A stretch of DNA of 64,000 nucleotides from Paracoccus lichenicola. Its GTDB lineage: Bacteria > Pseudomonadota > Alphaproteobacteria > Rhodobacterales > Rhodobacteraceae. The DNA is taken from the NCBI RefSeq assembly GCF_009708075.1, contig NZ_WMBT01000003.1:451848-515847 (forward strand), read 5' to 3'. Below the pieces are notes generated by a model that was given only the letters and a program-made list of their open reading frames with translations, searched no databases and had not been told where the DNA came from. The position numbers and the translations under genes were made by a program. Of this stretch, positions 21,301-30,973 are shown in pieces; position 1 is the stretch's first letter, and every line of letters begins with the position of its first letter.

Positions 21301-22080
21301 ATGGATCTGGGCATCAGGGGAAAGCGCGGGCTTGTCTGCGCGGCATCGAAGGGACTGGGGCGCGGCTGCGCCGAGGCCTTGGCCGAGGCGGGCGTGGATC
21401 TGGTCATCAACAGCCGCACCGAATCCGAGATAACCCGGACGGCCAAGGAAATCGCGCGGAAACATGGCGTCAGCGTCACCCCCGTCGCCGCCGACATCAC
21501 CACGGACGAAGGCCGCGCCAAGGTGCTGGCCGCCGTCGGACAGGCCGACATTCTGGTCACGAATGCAGGCGGCCCGCCGCCCGGCGACTGGCGGGACTGG
21601 AGCCGCGAGGACTTCATCCGCGCCATCGACGCCAACATGCTGTCGGCCGTGGCGCTGATGCAGGCGCTTGTGCCCCCCATGATGGAGCGGGGATGGGGCC
21701 GGGTGGTCAACATCACCTCGGCCTCGGTGCGCTCTCCCGTATCGGTGCTGGGGCTGTCGAACACGGCGCGGGCCGGGCTGACCGGGTTCGTCGCGGGCAT
21801 GTCGCGGCAGGTGGCGGGGCACGGGGTTTGCGTGAACAACATCCTGCCCGGCATCCATGCGACCGACCGGGCCGTCAGCCTGGACAAGGGCGTCAGCGAC
21901 AAGCAGGGCATCACCCTGGAGGAGGCGCGGGCGCAGCGGCAGGCGGGCATCCCCACCGGCACCTATGGCACGCCTGAAGATTTCGGCGCGGCCTGCGCGT
22001 TCCTGTGCAGCCAACAGGCGCGCTTCATCGTGGGCCAGAACATCCTGCTGGACGGCGGCGCGCTGAACGTCACGATCTAG
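21301..22080 (+). CDS. Atypical short-chain dehydrogenase/reductase
   Basis: NAD(P)-dependent oxidoreductase of 259 residues with a Rossmann start (GLVCAASKGLGRGCAEAL) and the NAG-type segment VTNAGGPPPG. The catalytic Ser is present (NITSASV), but the usual Tyr-x-x-x-Lys is replaced by Ser-Asn-Thr-Ala-Arg (LSNTARAGLTGF). The substitution suggests a different chemistry or a non-classical SDR subgroup. The ATG at 21301 follows AAGGGGACAGG; the longer open frame starts inside cbbE. It may be read through from the cbb operon (52-base gap), but its substrate is unknown. Confidence 0.8.
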   Translation: MDLGIRGKRGLVCAASKGLGRGCAEALAEAGVDLVINSRTESEITRTAKEIARKHGVSVTPVAADITTDEGRAKVLAAVGQADILVTNAGGPPPGDWRDWSREDFIRAIDANMLSAVALMQALVPPMMERGWGRVVNITSASVRSPVSVLGLSNTARAGLTGFVAGMSRQVAGHGVCVNNILPGIHATDRAVSLDKGVSDKQGITLEEARAQRQAGIPTGTYGTPEDFGAACAFLCSQQARFIVGQNILLDGGALNVTI

Positions 22081-23774
22081 GCGGGCTGTCCCGTGGCGGC
22101 GCGGTAATCGCGCAGGATGGCGGCAAGCTGGATGCGCCGGGCCTCGGGGTCGGCCAGCACGGCGCAGAGGGCGCGGGCGCGGGCCGAGATCTGCCGGCAA
22201 GCCTCGGGGTTGGCGCGTGCCCAGGCCAGCCTGTCCGCCAGGTCGCCCGCGCCGGGACGCAGGGGGATGTAATGCTGCCAGGGCTGGAAGATGGCGCGCG
22301 CGAAGATGTCCCAGCCGTCTTCTTCCAGCAGCACGACCGAATGGCTGTTGGCGAGCGGCAGGAACTCCTCGGCCCCCGAGGTCGCGCCCAGGCAGATCAG
22401 GTAGCGGTGCGACAGCAGGAAGTCGTCGCCCTTCCGGGGCGCGGTCAGATGCGACAGGCCCGCGCGCTCCAGCGCCCGCTGCCCGCGCGCGTCGGGGGTC
22501 AGGGCGGCATCCACGTCGGGCGATCCCAGGTGGTCCAGGACCAGGGCGACCCGGGTGGCGGCGCGCAGGTCAGCCGCGGCGTCCGGGTTGCCCGCCAGCA
22601 GATCGCTTACGGCCTGATGCACGGGGCGGCGGGGCTGGCCGTCCCCGTCCAGGACATGGCCCGACAGATCGCCGCGCCAGACCGTGCGGTCCAGCTTTTG
22701 GCCAAAGGGCGGATCGACGCGGTCGGGACGGCCCAGATAGCCGTCGTTGCCCAGCCGGTGGATCCAGGGCATCGGCCACAAAAAGGCATTGGCCGCCCCT
22801 TTCCTGCGGCAAGCGGCCAGGACCGCCCCGCCCTGCCCGCCCGCATGGCCGGGCTGCATGTCGATGCGATAAACGCCGCGATCCGCCGCCTGGGCGATGT
22901 CGTTGGCCGTGGTGGCGATGCGCAGCAGCTGCGCTATCCCCGGCTTGGCGTAGAAGACCCTGTCCGGGCTGCGGCGCAGGGGCAGGACCTCGCCCCGGCT
23001 GTCGCGGACCTCGTTCCTGTCCAGATCGACCACGGCCTGATGGTTCGACCCCGCCGGATAACCCGCCGGAACGACTGTGGCGGGTCGCGCGGCGGCGGCG
23101 ATGGCGGCGCTGATCCGGTCGCGGTCGGCGGGGGCAATGCCCGTCCCTGCCGGGGGGGCCTCCAGCATCCGCGACAGGGGGGCCAGATAGCCTTCGCGCC
23201 GCGATTTCACCCCCGCGCCGGGGCGGGGCGGGCAGTCCTTCAGGTCGAACCAGGGCGCCAGGGCGTCGCGGTAATCGCCGGGCGCGGCATGGTCGATGTC
23301 GATCTCCACGAACTCGGCCCGGCCTGCGAAATAGGCGCGGCAATCGGCCAGATGGGCGTCCCATTCGGCGGCCCACAGGTCGGCCAGGTCGCCCACCGCC
23401 ACGCCCCGGATCTGGGCGGTTGCGCGGGCATAGCTGCCGCCCCGGTGCATGTAGCGGCTGACGACCCAATCCTCGACCCGGCGGGTGTTCAGCAGGAAGA
23501 CCGAGCCGGGATGGCTTTCGTCAAGGAAGCGGAACTCCTTGAAGGCCTCGATGATCGGCATGTTCAGGTAGCGCACCGATTCCATGTCGGTGAAGGCCAC
23601 CGTGTCGGGCCAGGGCTGCAAGGGTGTGCTTCCGGCGAGCTTGGAATACGCGATATCCTCGGCCAGGGCGCCCTCGGCCCAGTGGACGGTCGGATAGCCG
23701 TTCATTTCAAACAGCTTGGCGATGAAGGTCGTGCCGCATTTGTTGAAGCCGATCTGAAAGAATTTCCGCGCCAC
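22077..23774 (-). CDS. Sulfotransferase-like domain fused to a GT90 (CAP10-type) glycosyltransferase
   Basis: A 565-residue two-domain protein. Residues 1-220 look like a sulfotransferase: KFFQIGFNKCGTTFIAKLF has the shape of the PAPS 5'-phosphate loop (K-x-GTT), and FLLNTRRVEDWVVSRY resembles the 3'-phosphate site. Residues about 300-565 match the CAP10/GT90 type (HRYLICLGATSG, then SHSVVLLEEDGWDIFARAIF and PWQHYIPL). This pairing implies surface-glycan modification. The GTG at 23774 was chosen for its AGGGGG ribosome site; the open frame extends 32 codons further without support. It is convergent with the SDR gene, the stop codons overlapping. Confidence 0.75.
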   Translation of the reverse strand: MARKFFQIGFNKCGTTFIAKLFEMNGYPTVHWAEGALAEDIAYSKLAGSTPLQPWPDTVAFTDMESVRYLNMPIIEAFKEFRFLDESHPGSVFLLNTRRVEDWVVSRYMHRGGSYARATAQIRGVAVGDLADLWAAEWDAHLADCRAYFAGRAEFVEIDIDHAAPGDYRDALAPWFDLKDCPPRPGAGVKSRREGYLAPLSRMLEAPPAGTGIAPADRDRISAAIAAAARPATVVPAGYPAGSNHQAVVDLDRNEVRDSRGEVLPLRRSPDRVFYAKPGIAQLLRIATTANDIAQAADRGVYRIDMQPGHAGGQGGAVLAACRRKGAANAFLWPMPWIHRLGNDGYLGRPDRVDPPFGQKLDRTVWRGDLSGHVLDGDGQPRRPVHQAVSDLLAGNPDAAADLRAATRVALVLDHLGSPDVDAALTPDARGQRALERAGLSHLTAPRKGDDFLLSHRYLICLGATSGAEEFLPLANSHSVVLLEEDGWDIFARAIFQPWQHYIPLRPGAGDLADRLAWARANPEACRQISARARALCAVLADPEARRIQLAAILRDYRAATGQPA

Positions 23775-23912
23775 GCCGCCCCCTGTTTCGATGCACCCCG
23801 TTGATGCCGCGCGACCCTTGCTGCGGGTGGGGGCCGCTGTCAATCGCGTCGGGGTTGCGGACTGCGACAAAAGGCTTGCCTTGCGCCTGCCGCCCGGCTA
23901 GCTCTGACGCCA

Positions 23913-24114
23913 TCGGAACTCGGGAGAAGCTGGCCCGCGCCAGTGCCGAAGGAGCAGCCGCCCCGGCGAACTCTCAGGCAAAAGGACCGTTTTCCGCCAG
24001 AAGCTCTGGAGAGTGGCCGCAAGGCCCGCCGAAGGGATAACGATCTCAGGCGCCCCATTGGGGCAGGGACAGAGGGGGCATCGTTTCGGGCATAGCGCCC
24101 GCCAACCGATGCCG
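23913..24114 (+). promoter_or_regulatory. Tandem glycine riboswitch upstream of gcvT
   Basis: Two glycine aptamers follow each other. The first (about 23917-23990) runs from CGGGAGAAGCTGG to CTCTCAGGCAAAAGGACC; the second (about 24003-24078) from CTCTGGAGAG to ATCTCAGG and GGGACAGAGGGGG. These are signature segments of the glycine riboswitch. Downstream, GGCATCG (24077-24083) can pair with CGATGCC (24108-24114) around an inner GGGC/GCCC stem, a likely expression platform. In this class glycine binding usually switches gcv expression on. Confidence 0.93.
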
Positions 24115-24145
24115 GCTGCCCGGCTGTTTGAGAGAGGAAGGTCGC

Positions 24146-25270
24146 ATGACCGACGATCCGCGCCGGACCGGACTTTACGACCTGCATCTGTCGCTGGGCG
24201 CCCGCATGGTCCCCTTCGCGGGGTGGGAGATGCCGGTGCAATACCCGATGGGCGTGATGGCCGAGCATCTGCACACGCGCGCCAAGGCGGGGCTGTTCGA
24301 TGTCAGCCACATGGGCCAGGTTCTGGTCACGCCGCGGGAAGGCGACATGGCGGCGGCTGCGCTGGCCCTGGAACGCCTCATCCCGGCGGATGTGCTGGGC
24401 CTCGCGCCGGGGCGGCAGCGGTATGGGCTGTTCACGAATCACGCGGGAGGGATCGGGGACGACCTGATGTTCGCCAATCGGGGCGATCATTTCCTGCTGG
24501 TGGTGAACGCCGCCTGCGCCGCGCAGGACATCGCGCATCTGCGAACCCTGGAGGGGGTTCAGGTGACGCCTGTCACCGACCGGGGCCTGCTGGCGCTGCA
24601 AGGGCCGCTGGCCGCCGAGGTGCTGGCCCGGCTGGTCCCCGCCGTGGCCGCCATGCGCTTCATGGACAGCCAGGTTCACGCGTGGAACGGGGTGGAGTTG
24701 TGGGTGTCCCGGTCGGGCTATACCGGCGAGGACGGGTTCGAGGTTTCGGTTCCCGAAGCCCGGCTGCGTGATTTCGCGCAAGGCTTGCTGGATCAGCCCG
24801 AGGTGGCCCCTATCGGCCTTGGTGCCCGCGACAGTCTGCGGCTGGAGGCGGGGATGCCGCTTTACGGGCATGACATGGACGCGGGCGTGACGCCCGGGCA
24901 GGCGGCGCTTGGCTGGTCGATCCCCAAGGTCCGCCGCGCGGGCGGCGCGCGGGCGGGCGGCTTTCCGGGTGCGGATGCGGTTCTGGCCGAACTGGCCCAA
25001 GGCCCGGCGGCGGTGCGCCGCGGGCTGCGCCCCGAGGGCCGCGCGCCGATCCGCGAGGGCGTGGCAATCTTTGCGGACGCCGAGGGGGGCGAGGCCATCG
25101 GCCATGTCTCATCGGGCGGCTTCGGCCCGTCGGTGGGCGGTCCCGTCGCCATGGCGCGCCTGCCCGCTGGCCTGCCCGACGGCGCGACGGTCCACGCGGA
25201 ACTGCGCGGCAAGCGCATCCCCGTGGCCATCGCCCCCCTGCCCTTCATCACCCCGTCCTACAAACGCTGA
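24146..25270 (+). CDS. gcvT: Glycine cleavage system T protein (aminomethyltransferase)
   Basis: Transfers the methylene group of the aminomethyl-lipoyl H protein to tetrahydrofolate, releasing ammonia. The 374-residue protein starts [20 protein letters not shown], with [17 protein letters not shown], and [12 protein letters not shown] in the folate-binding core, and [16 protein letters not shown]. The ATG at 24146 follows AGAGAGGAAGG. First gene of a riboswitch-controlled operon, 7 bases before gcvH. Confidence 0.96.
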   Translation: MTDDPRRTGLYDLHLSLGARMVPFAGWEMPVQYPMGVMAEHLHTRAKAGLFDVSHMGQVLVTPREGDMAAAALALERLIPADVLGLAPGRQRYGLFTNHAGGIGDDLMFANRGDHFLLVVNAACAAQDIAHLRTLEGVQVTPVTDRGLLALQGPLAAEVLARLVPAVAAMRFMDSQVHAWNGVELWVSRSGYTGEDGFEVSVPEARLRDFAQGLLDQPEVAPIGLGARDSLRLEAGMPLYGHDMDAGVTPGQAALGWSIPKVRRAGGARAGGFPGADAVLAELAQGPAAVRRGLRPEGRAPIREGVAIFADAEGGEAIGHVSSGGFGPSVGGPVAMARLPAGLPDGATVHAELRGKRIPVAIAPLPFITPSYKR

Positions 25271-25277
25271 GGATCCC

Positions 25278-25637
25278 ATGCTGAAATACACCGAAGACCA
25301 CGAATGGCTGCGCGCCGAAGGGGACGAGATCGTCGTGGGCATCACCCCCCACGCCAGCGAGCAGCTGGGCGATGTCGTCTTCATCGAACTGCCCGAGGAA
25401 GGCCGCGAGGTCCAGGCGGGCGACGAGGTCGTGGTGATCGAATCCGTCAAGGCGGCGTCCGACATCGCGGCCCCGGTTTCGGGCGTCATCACGGCGGTCA
25501 ACGGCGCGCTGGCGGACGCGCCGGGCCAGGTGAACGACGACGCGCTGTCGGCCTGGTTCTTCCGCATCAAGCCCACGGATGCGGGTGCCATGGACGGCTT
25601 CATGGACGAGGCCGCCTATCAGGCGCTGATCGGCTGA
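25278..25637 (+). CDS. gcvH: Glycine cleavage system H protein
   Basis: Lipoyl carrier of 119 residues that shuttles the aminomethyl group between P, T and L proteins. The lipoylated lysine is K58 in VVVIESVKAASDI. The start MLKYTEDHEWLR and the C-terminal WFFRIKP are typical. It is followed by a hairpin repeat and then gcvP. Confidence 0.97.
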   Translation: MLKYTEDHEWLRAEGDEIVVGITPHASEQLGDVVFIELPEEGREVQAGDEVVVIESVKAASDIAAPVSGVITAVNGALADAPGQVNDDALSAWFFRIKPTDAGAMDGFMDEAAYQALIG

Positions 25638-25641
25638 TGCT

Positions 25642-25691
25642 GCCGGGGGCGCTTCGCCCCCCGGACCCCCCGAGGATATTTAGGCCAAGGC
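25642..25691 (+). repeat. Terminator-like repeat (GC hairpin plus GAGGATATTTAGG), copy 2
   Basis: CCGGGGGCG-CTT-CGCCCCCCGG followed by ACCCCCC and GAGGATATTTAGGCCAAGG, almost identical to the unit at 19514-19560. It begins 5 bases after the gcvH stop and precedes gcvP, again inside an operon and before its large last enzyme gene. Confidence 0.65.
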
Positions 25692-25719
25692 AAAAGCCGC
25701 CTTGGAAAAGAAGGCGATC

Positions 25720-28557
25720 ATGACCCGCTGGACCCCGACCGACTACAACCCCGACGATTTCGCGAACCGCCGCCATATCGGGCCTTCGCCTGCCGAGATG
25801 GCCGAGATGCTGAAGGCCGTGGGCGCCGACAGCCTGGACGCGCTGATCGACCAGACCATCCCCGCGGCGATCCGGCAGGACGCGGCGCTGGACTGGCCCG
25901 CCCTGTCCGAGGCCGCGCTGCTGGACCGGATGCGGCAGGTCGCGGCGAAGAACACGGTGATGACCAGCCTGATCGGCCAGGGATACTACGGCACCGTCAC
26001 GCCGCCCGCGATCCAGCGCAACATCCTGGAAAACCCGGCCTGGTATACGGCCTATACCCCCTATCAGCCCGAGATCGCCCAAGGGCGGCTGGAGGCGCTG
26101 CTGAATTATCAGACCATGGTGGCCGATCTGACCGGGCTGCCGGTCGCCAACGCGTCGCTGCTGGACGAGGCGACGGCGGCGGCCGAGGCGATGGCCATGG
26201 CCCGGCGGCAGTCGAAGTCCAGGGCGGATGCCTTTTTCGTGGCCCATGACCTGCATCCGCAGACGATTGCGGTGATCGAGACGCGGGCCGCGCCGCTGGG
26301 CATCCGCATCGTCAAAGCCTCGATCGACGATCTGGACGCGACCCAGGTCTTCGGCGCGATCTTCCAGTATCCCGGCACTTATGGGCACATCCGCGACCTG
26401 ACCCCGGAAATCGAGGCGCTGCACGCGACAGGCGCCCTGGCGGTGGTGGCGACGGACCTGCTGGCGCTGTGCCTGCTGCGCGAACCGGGCGCCATGGGGG
26501 CCGACATCGCCGTGGGGTCCGCGCAGCGGTTCGGGGTGCCGATGGGCTATGGCGGGCCGCATGCGGCCTTCATGTCCTGCCGGGACGACCTGAAGCGCGC
26601 CATGCCGGGGCGGATCGTGGGCGTCAGCATCGACGCCAAGGGCAACCAGGCCTATCGCCTGTCGCTGCAAACCCGCGAGCAGCATATCCGGCGCGAGAAG
26701 GCCACGTCCAACGTCTGCACCGCGCAGGCGTTGCTGGCGGTGATGGCGTCCTTTTATGCCGTCTTCCACGGGCCGGTGGGCCTGCGCGCCATCGCCCAGC
26801 GGGTGCATCTGCACGCGGTCACGGTGGCCGACGCCTTGCGCGCGGCGGGGGCCGAGGTCGCGCCGGATGCCTTTTTCGACACGATCACCGTCAAGGTGGG
26901 CGTGGGGCAGGCGGGGATCCTGGCCGCCGCGCGGCATCGCGGCATCAACCTGCGCAAGGTGGGCCGGGACCGCGTGGGCATCAGCGTGGACGAGACGACC
27001 GATGCGGGCGTGATCGCGCGGCTGCTGGACGCCTTCGGCATCACCGATCCCGCCACGCAGGCCACCGCTCCGGCGATCCCCGAGGCGCTGCTGCGCGAGT
27101 CCGACTATCTGACCCATCCGGTCTTCCACATGAACCGTGCGGAATCCGAGATGATGCGCTACATGCGCCGCTTGTCGGACCGCGACCTGGCCTTGGACCG
27201 GGCGATGATCCCGCTGGGGTCATGCACCATGAAGCTGAACGCCGCGGCCGAGATGATGCCGATCACCTGGCCGGAATTCGGCGCCCTACATCCCTTTGCC
27301 CCCGCCGACCAGGCGGCCGGCTATGCCGAGGCCATTGCCGATCTGACCGACAAGCTGTGCGCGATCACGGGATACGACGCGTTTTCCATGCAGCCCAACA
27401 GCGGCGCGCAGGGGGAATATGCGGGGCTGCTGACCATCGCCGCCTATCACCGCTCGCGCGGCGAGGATCGGGATGTCTGCCTGATCCCCGTGTCGGCCCA
27501 TGGCACCAACCCGGCATCCGCGCAGATGTGCGGCATGAAGGTCGTGGTGGTGAAATCCGCGCCGAACGGCGACATCGACCTGGAGGACTTTGCCGACAAG
27601 GCGGCGAAGGCCGGGGACAGGCTGGCGGCGGTGATGATCACCTATCCCTCGACCCACGGCGTGTTCGAGGACACCCTGCGCGAGGTTTGCGACATCACCC
27701 ACAGGCACGGCGGCCAGGTCTATATCGACGGGGCGAACATGAACGCCCTGGTGGGCCTGGTGAAGCCGGGCGAGATCGGCGGCGATGTCAGCCACCTGAA
27801 CCTGCACAAGACCTTTGCCATCCCGCATGGCGGCGGCGGGCCGGGCATGGGGCCGATCGGGGTCAAGGCGCATCTGGCGCCCTTCCTGCCCGGCGATCCG
27901 CGCGACGACGACAGCGGCGCGGTCAGCGCGGCACCCTATGGCAGCGCGTCGATCCTGCTGATTTCCTGGGCCTATTGTTTGATGATGGGCGGGGCCGGGC
28001 TGACGCAGGCGACCCGCGTGGCAATCCTGAACGCGAACTATATCGCCAGCCGCCTGGCCGGGGCCTATCCGATCCTGTTCATGGGCAACCGGGGACGGGT
28101 CGCCCACGAATGCATCATCGACACGCGGCCCTTCGCCGAACATGGCGTCACGGTGGACGACATCGCCAAGCGGCTGATCGACAACGGCTTCCATGCGCCG
28201 ACCATGAGCTGGCCTGTCGCGGGCACGCTGATGGTGGAACCGACCGAGTCCGAGACCAAGGCCGAGATCGACCGCTTCATCACCGCCCTGCTGGCCATCC
28301 GGGACGAGATCACGGACGTGGCCGAGGGCCGCATCGCGGCGGACCAAAGCCCGCTGCGCCATGCCCCCCACACGGTCGAGGATCTGGTGGCCGACTGGGA
28401 CCGCGCCTACAGCCGCGAACAGGGCTGCTTCCCGCCGGGCGCGTTCCGGGTGGACAAGTACTGGCCGCCGGTGGGCCGGGTGGACAATGCCTATGGCGAC
28501 CGCAATCTGGTCTGCACCTGCCCGCCGCTGGAGGCCTATGCCGAGGCGGCGGAATAA
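25720..28557 (+). CDS. gcvP: Glycine dehydrogenase (decarboxylating), P protein
   Basis: Pyridoxal-phosphate enzyme of 945 residues that decarboxylates glycine and loads the aminomethyl group onto H protein. It is the single-chain fused form (P1 plus P2). [18 protein letters not shown] starts the first half; the PLP lysine lies in [18 protein letters not shown] in the second half; the C-terminus reads [18 protein letters not shown]. The ATG at 25720 is preferred to the TTG six codons upstream because AAAGAAGG precedes it. The gene ends at a shared terminator with argC. Confidence 0.97.
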   Translation: MTRWTPTDYNPDDFANRRHIGPSPAEMAEMLKAVGADSLDALIDQTIPAAIRQDAALDWPALSEAALLDRMRQVAAKNTVMTSLIGQGYYGTVTPPAIQRNILENPAWYTAYTPYQPEIAQGRLEALLNYQTMVADLTGLPVANASLLDEATAAAEAMAMARRQSKSRADAFFVAHDLHPQTIAVIETRAAPLGIRIVKASIDDLDATQVFGAIFQYPGTYGHIRDLTPEIEALHATGALAVVATDLLALCLLREPGAMGADIAVGSAQRFGVPMGYGGPHAAFMSCRDDLKRAMPGRIVGVSIDAKGNQAYRLSLQTREQHIRREKATSNVCTAQALLAVMASFYAVFHGPVGLRAIAQRVHLHAVTVADALRAAGAEVAPDAFFDTITVKVGVGQAGILAAARHRGINLRKVGRDRVGISVDETTDAGVIARLLDAFGITDPATQATAPAIPEALLRESDYLTHPVFHMNRAESEMMRYMRRLSDRDLALDRAMIPLGSCTMKLNAAAEMMPITWPEFGALHPFAPADQAAGYAEAIADLTDKLCAITGYDAFSMQPNSGAQGEYAGLLTIAAYHRSRGEDRDVCLIPVSAHGTNPASAQMCGMKVVVVKSAPNGDIDLEDFADKAAKAGDRLAAVMITYPSTHGVFEDTLREVCDITHRHGGQVYIDGANMNALVGLVKPGEIGGDVSHLNLHKTFAIPHGGGGPGMGPIGVKAHLAPFLPGDPRDDDSGAVSAAPYGSASILLISWAYCLMMGGAGLTQATRVAILNANYIASRLAGAYPILFMGNRGRVAHECIIDTRPFAEHGVTVDDIAKRLIDNGFHAPTMSWPVAGTLMVEPTESETKAEIDRFITALLAIRDEITDVAEGRIAADQSPLRHAPHTVEDLVADWDRAYSREQGCFPPGAFRVDKYWPPVGRVDNAYGDRNLVCTCPPLEAYAEAAE

Positions 28558-28581
28558 GGGTCGGGCCTAAAGGCCCGACCC
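28558..28581. terminator. Bidirectional terminator hairpin between gcvP and argC
   Basis: GGGTCGGGCC-TAAA-GGCCCGACCC is a perfect 10-bp stem starting immediately after the gcvP stop codon. It overlaps the last five codons and the stop codon of argC on the other strand. It can serve both converging genes, though no T-run follows it on either side. Confidence 0.6.
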
Positions 28582-29478
28582 CTCGTCCACGCCCAGCATG
28601 ATGTTGAGGTTCTGGACCGCCGCGCCCGACGCGCCCTTGCCCAGGTTGTCCAGAACCGCCACCACCGTGGCGCAGCCGTTGTCAGGATCGCCCTGGACGG
28701 TGATGCGCAGCCTGTTGGTGTCGTTCAGGTCCGTCGGCACGATGCGGGAACCCGTGCCTTGGGCGACCTCGATGAAGCGTTGGCCCGCGTAATGATCGGC
28801 CAGGGCGGCGGTCAAGCTGTCCAAGGTGCGGCGGTCGTCCAGGAACAGCGGCACCTGCACCGCCATGCCCTGGGCGAAGTTGCCGACCGCCGGCGCGAAG
28901 ATCGGCTGGCGCGACAGGCCTGCATGGGCCATGATTTCCGGGATGTGCTTGTGGCGCTGGTTCAGGCCATAGACAAAGTGCGCGGGCGCCGCGCCGTCCT
29001 CGTATTCCGCGATCAGCGCCTTGCCGCCGCCGGTATAGCCGCTGACGGCGTTGATGGTCAGGGGTTCATCGGGCGCGATCAGCCCCGCCGCGACCAGGGG
29101 CGCCAGGATGGCGATGGCGCCGGTGGAATAGCAGCCGGGATTGCTGACCAGCCGGGCGTCCGCGATCCGGTGGCGCGCGCCCGCGTTCAGTTCCGGGAAG
29201 CCGAAGGCCCAGCGGTCGTCCACCCGATGCGCGGTCGATGCGTCGATGATCCGCACGTCCAGATCGCGCGCGAGATCCACCGCCTGCCGGGCCGCATCGT
29301 CGGGCAGGCACAGGATCGCCACGTCGGCCTGTTGGAACGCCTCGCGCCGGGCGGTGGCGTCCTTGCGGCGGTCGGGGTCGATGGCGATCAGGCGGATGTC
29401 ATCGCGCGTCTCGATCCGCTCGCGGATTTGCAGGCCGGTGGTGCCTGCCTCGCCGTCGATGAAAACGCTGTATGCCAT
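28567..29478 (-). CDS. argC: N-acetyl-gamma-glutamyl-phosphate reductase (short, type 2)
   Basis: Third enzyme of arginine biosynthesis; NADPH reduction of N-acetylglutamyl phosphate to the semialdehyde. At 303 residues it belongs to the shorter ArgC group. The nucleotide loop DGEAGTTGLQI is at 9-19 and the catalytic Cys is C116 in SNPGCYSTGAI. Its final codons lie within the terminator stem shared with gcvP. It stands alone, unlinked from other arg genes here. Confidence 0.93.
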   Translation of the reverse strand: MAYSVFIDGEAGTTGLQIRERIETRDDIRLIAIDPDRRKDATARREAFQQADVAILCLPDDAARQAVDLARDLDVRIIDASTAHRVDDRWAFGFPELNAGARHRIADARLVSNPGCYSTGAIAILAPLVAAGLIAPDEPLTINAVSGYTGGGKALIAEYEDGAAPAHFVYGLNQRHKHIPEIMAHAGLSRQPIFAPAVGNFAQGMAVQVPLFLDDRRTLDSLTAALADHYAGQRFIEVAQGTGSRIVPTDLNDTNRLRITVQGDPDNGCATVVAVLDNLGKGASGAAVQNLNIMLGVDEGSGL

Positions 29479-29533
29479 GATGGGGTCCCCGATGATGTCG
29501 GGGCGTTATAGGGGACCGCCAGCCCCCTGCCAA

Positions 29534-29863
29534 TCAGATCGAACAGATTTCCGACCGAGTGAGAAATCGCTTCTCGCGCCCGTTGTCCAGGCTGAACATG
29601 CCGCCGCGCCCGGGCACCACGTCGATGATGAGATCCGTATGCGCCCAGGCCTCGGCTTGCGACGCGCTGATATAGAAGGGCGCGCCGCCGATCTCTCCCA
29701 GCTTCACGTCGCGTTCGCCCACGCGGAAATCCCCCTGGGGATAGCACATGGGGGACGACCCGTCGCAGCAGCCGCCCGACTGATGGAACAGGACGGGACC
29801 GTGGTCGGCCACGATCTCGGCGATCAGGTCAAGGGCGGCGGGGGTTGCGGAAACCGTGCTCAT
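29534..29863 (-). CDS. DUF779 family protein
   Basis: A 109-residue protein with the DUF779 signature FHQSGGCCDGSSPMCYP, a cysteine cluster that could bind a metal. Members are commonly found beside NAD-dependent aldehyde dehydrogenases, and one is encoded 1.2 kb upstream here. Function is not established. The start overlaps the topoisomerase stop codon (ATGA), so the two are translationally coupled even though the usual partner would be the aldehyde dehydrogenase. Confidence 0.85.
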   Translation of the reverse strand: MSTVSATPAALDLIAEIVADHGPVLFHQSGGCCDGSSPMCYPQGDFRVGERDVKLGEIGGAPFYISASQAEAWAHTDLIIDVVPGRGGMFSLDNGREKRFLTRSEICSI

Positions 29864-30918
29864 GTCTTCAACCTTTTCTTCAGGAACTCCAGCACCTGCC
29901 GCTCTTCGGGACGCAGGCCGGGTTGTTGCAGATCCTCGGCGATTTCCTCCTGCAATTCCAGCTTCAGATCATCAGCCAGATAGGAATCGATCACCTGGGG
30001 GTGGATATAGCACTTGCGGCAGATCGTGGGGGTGTTGCCCAGCCGGGCCGCCACGCGTTCGATCGCCTCGCGGATGTTGCGCTTGGCGGCGGCGGGGCTG
30101 TCGCAGGATTCGTATTCCATCAGCGCCAGGGCGGCCAGGACGGTGCCGGTCCAGGTGCGGAAATCCTTGGCGGTGACGTTCCGGCCGGAAATCTCGCGCA
30201 GGTAGGCGTTCACCTCGGTCGAGGTGACCTTCTGCCGTTCGCCATTCTCGTCCAGATACTGGAACAGGTGCTGGCCGGGGATGTCCTGGGCGGCGCGCAC
30301 GATGCGGGCCACGCGGCGGTCCTTCAGGCCCAGGTTCCATTCCTTGCCCGACTTGCCCTTGAAGCGGAAGCGGATCTCGTTCCCGTCGATCTTCACGTGC
30401 CGGTCGCGCAGGGTGGTCAGGCCGTGGGACTTGTTCTGCCTGGCGTAATCCAGGTTGCCCACCCGGATCATGGTGTTTTCCAGCAGATGCACCACGGTCG
30501 CCAGCACCTTTTCGGCGGGCATCCCGCGCCGCGACATGTCCTGGTCCACCCGTTCGCGGATCTGCGGCAGGGCATGGGCGAAGTCCAGCATGTGGTCGTA
30601 TTTGGCGCTGTCGCGGACCGCGCGGAAATCGGGGTGATAGCGGTATTGCTTGCGGCCCTTGTCGTCGCGCCCCGTGGCCTGGATATGGCCGCGCGGATCG
30701 GGGCAGATCCAGACATCGGTATAGGCGGGCGGGATCGCGAGCGATGCCAGCCGCGCCCGTTCCGCCTTGTCGGTGACCGGCTTGCCGTCCGGGCCGCGAT
30801 AGCTGAACCCCTTGCCGGACCGTTTCCGGGTGATCCCGGGCATGTCGTCGTTGACATAGACCAGCCCCGCCTCTTTCGCGGCATCGCGGGGATCGGAAAT
30901 GACGGCGTCCTTGGGCAT
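29860..30918 (-). CDS. DNA topoisomerase IB (poxvirus-like)
   Basis: Relaxes supercoils by a 3'-phosphotyrosyl intermediate without ATP. The 352-residue length and layout fit bacterial type IB enzymes: N-terminal clamp with GFSYRGPDGKPV and IPPAYTDVWI, then a catalytic domain with FRFKGKSGKEW, KDFRTWTGTV and the active tyrosine Y304 in CRKCYIHPQVIDSY. It overlaps DUF779 by 4 bases. This gene is accessory in many proteobacteria and may be an insertion between the aldehyde dehydrogenase and DUF779. Confidence 0.93.
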   Translation of the reverse strand: MPKDAVISDPRDAAKEAGLVYVNDDMPGITRKRSGKGFSYRGPDGKPVTDKAERARLASLAIPPAYTDVWICPDPRGHIQATGRDDKGRKQYRYHPDFRAVRDSAKYDHMLDFAHALPQIRERVDQDMSRRGMPAEKVLATVVHLLENTMIRVGNLDYARQNKSHGLTTLRDRHVKIDGNEIRFRFKGKSGKEWNLGLKDRRVARIVRAAQDIPGQHLFQYLDENGERQKVTSTEVNAYLREISGRNVTAKDFRTWTGTVLAALALMEYESCDSPAAAKRNIREAIERVAARLGNTPTICRKCYIHPQVIDSYLADDLKLELQEEIAEDLQQPGLRPEERQVLEFLKKRLKT

Positions 30919-30973
30919 GTGAAGAACCGGAAGCGGATGGCTTCCGGTTCAACGCCGCGCCCGGCGGATGGTT

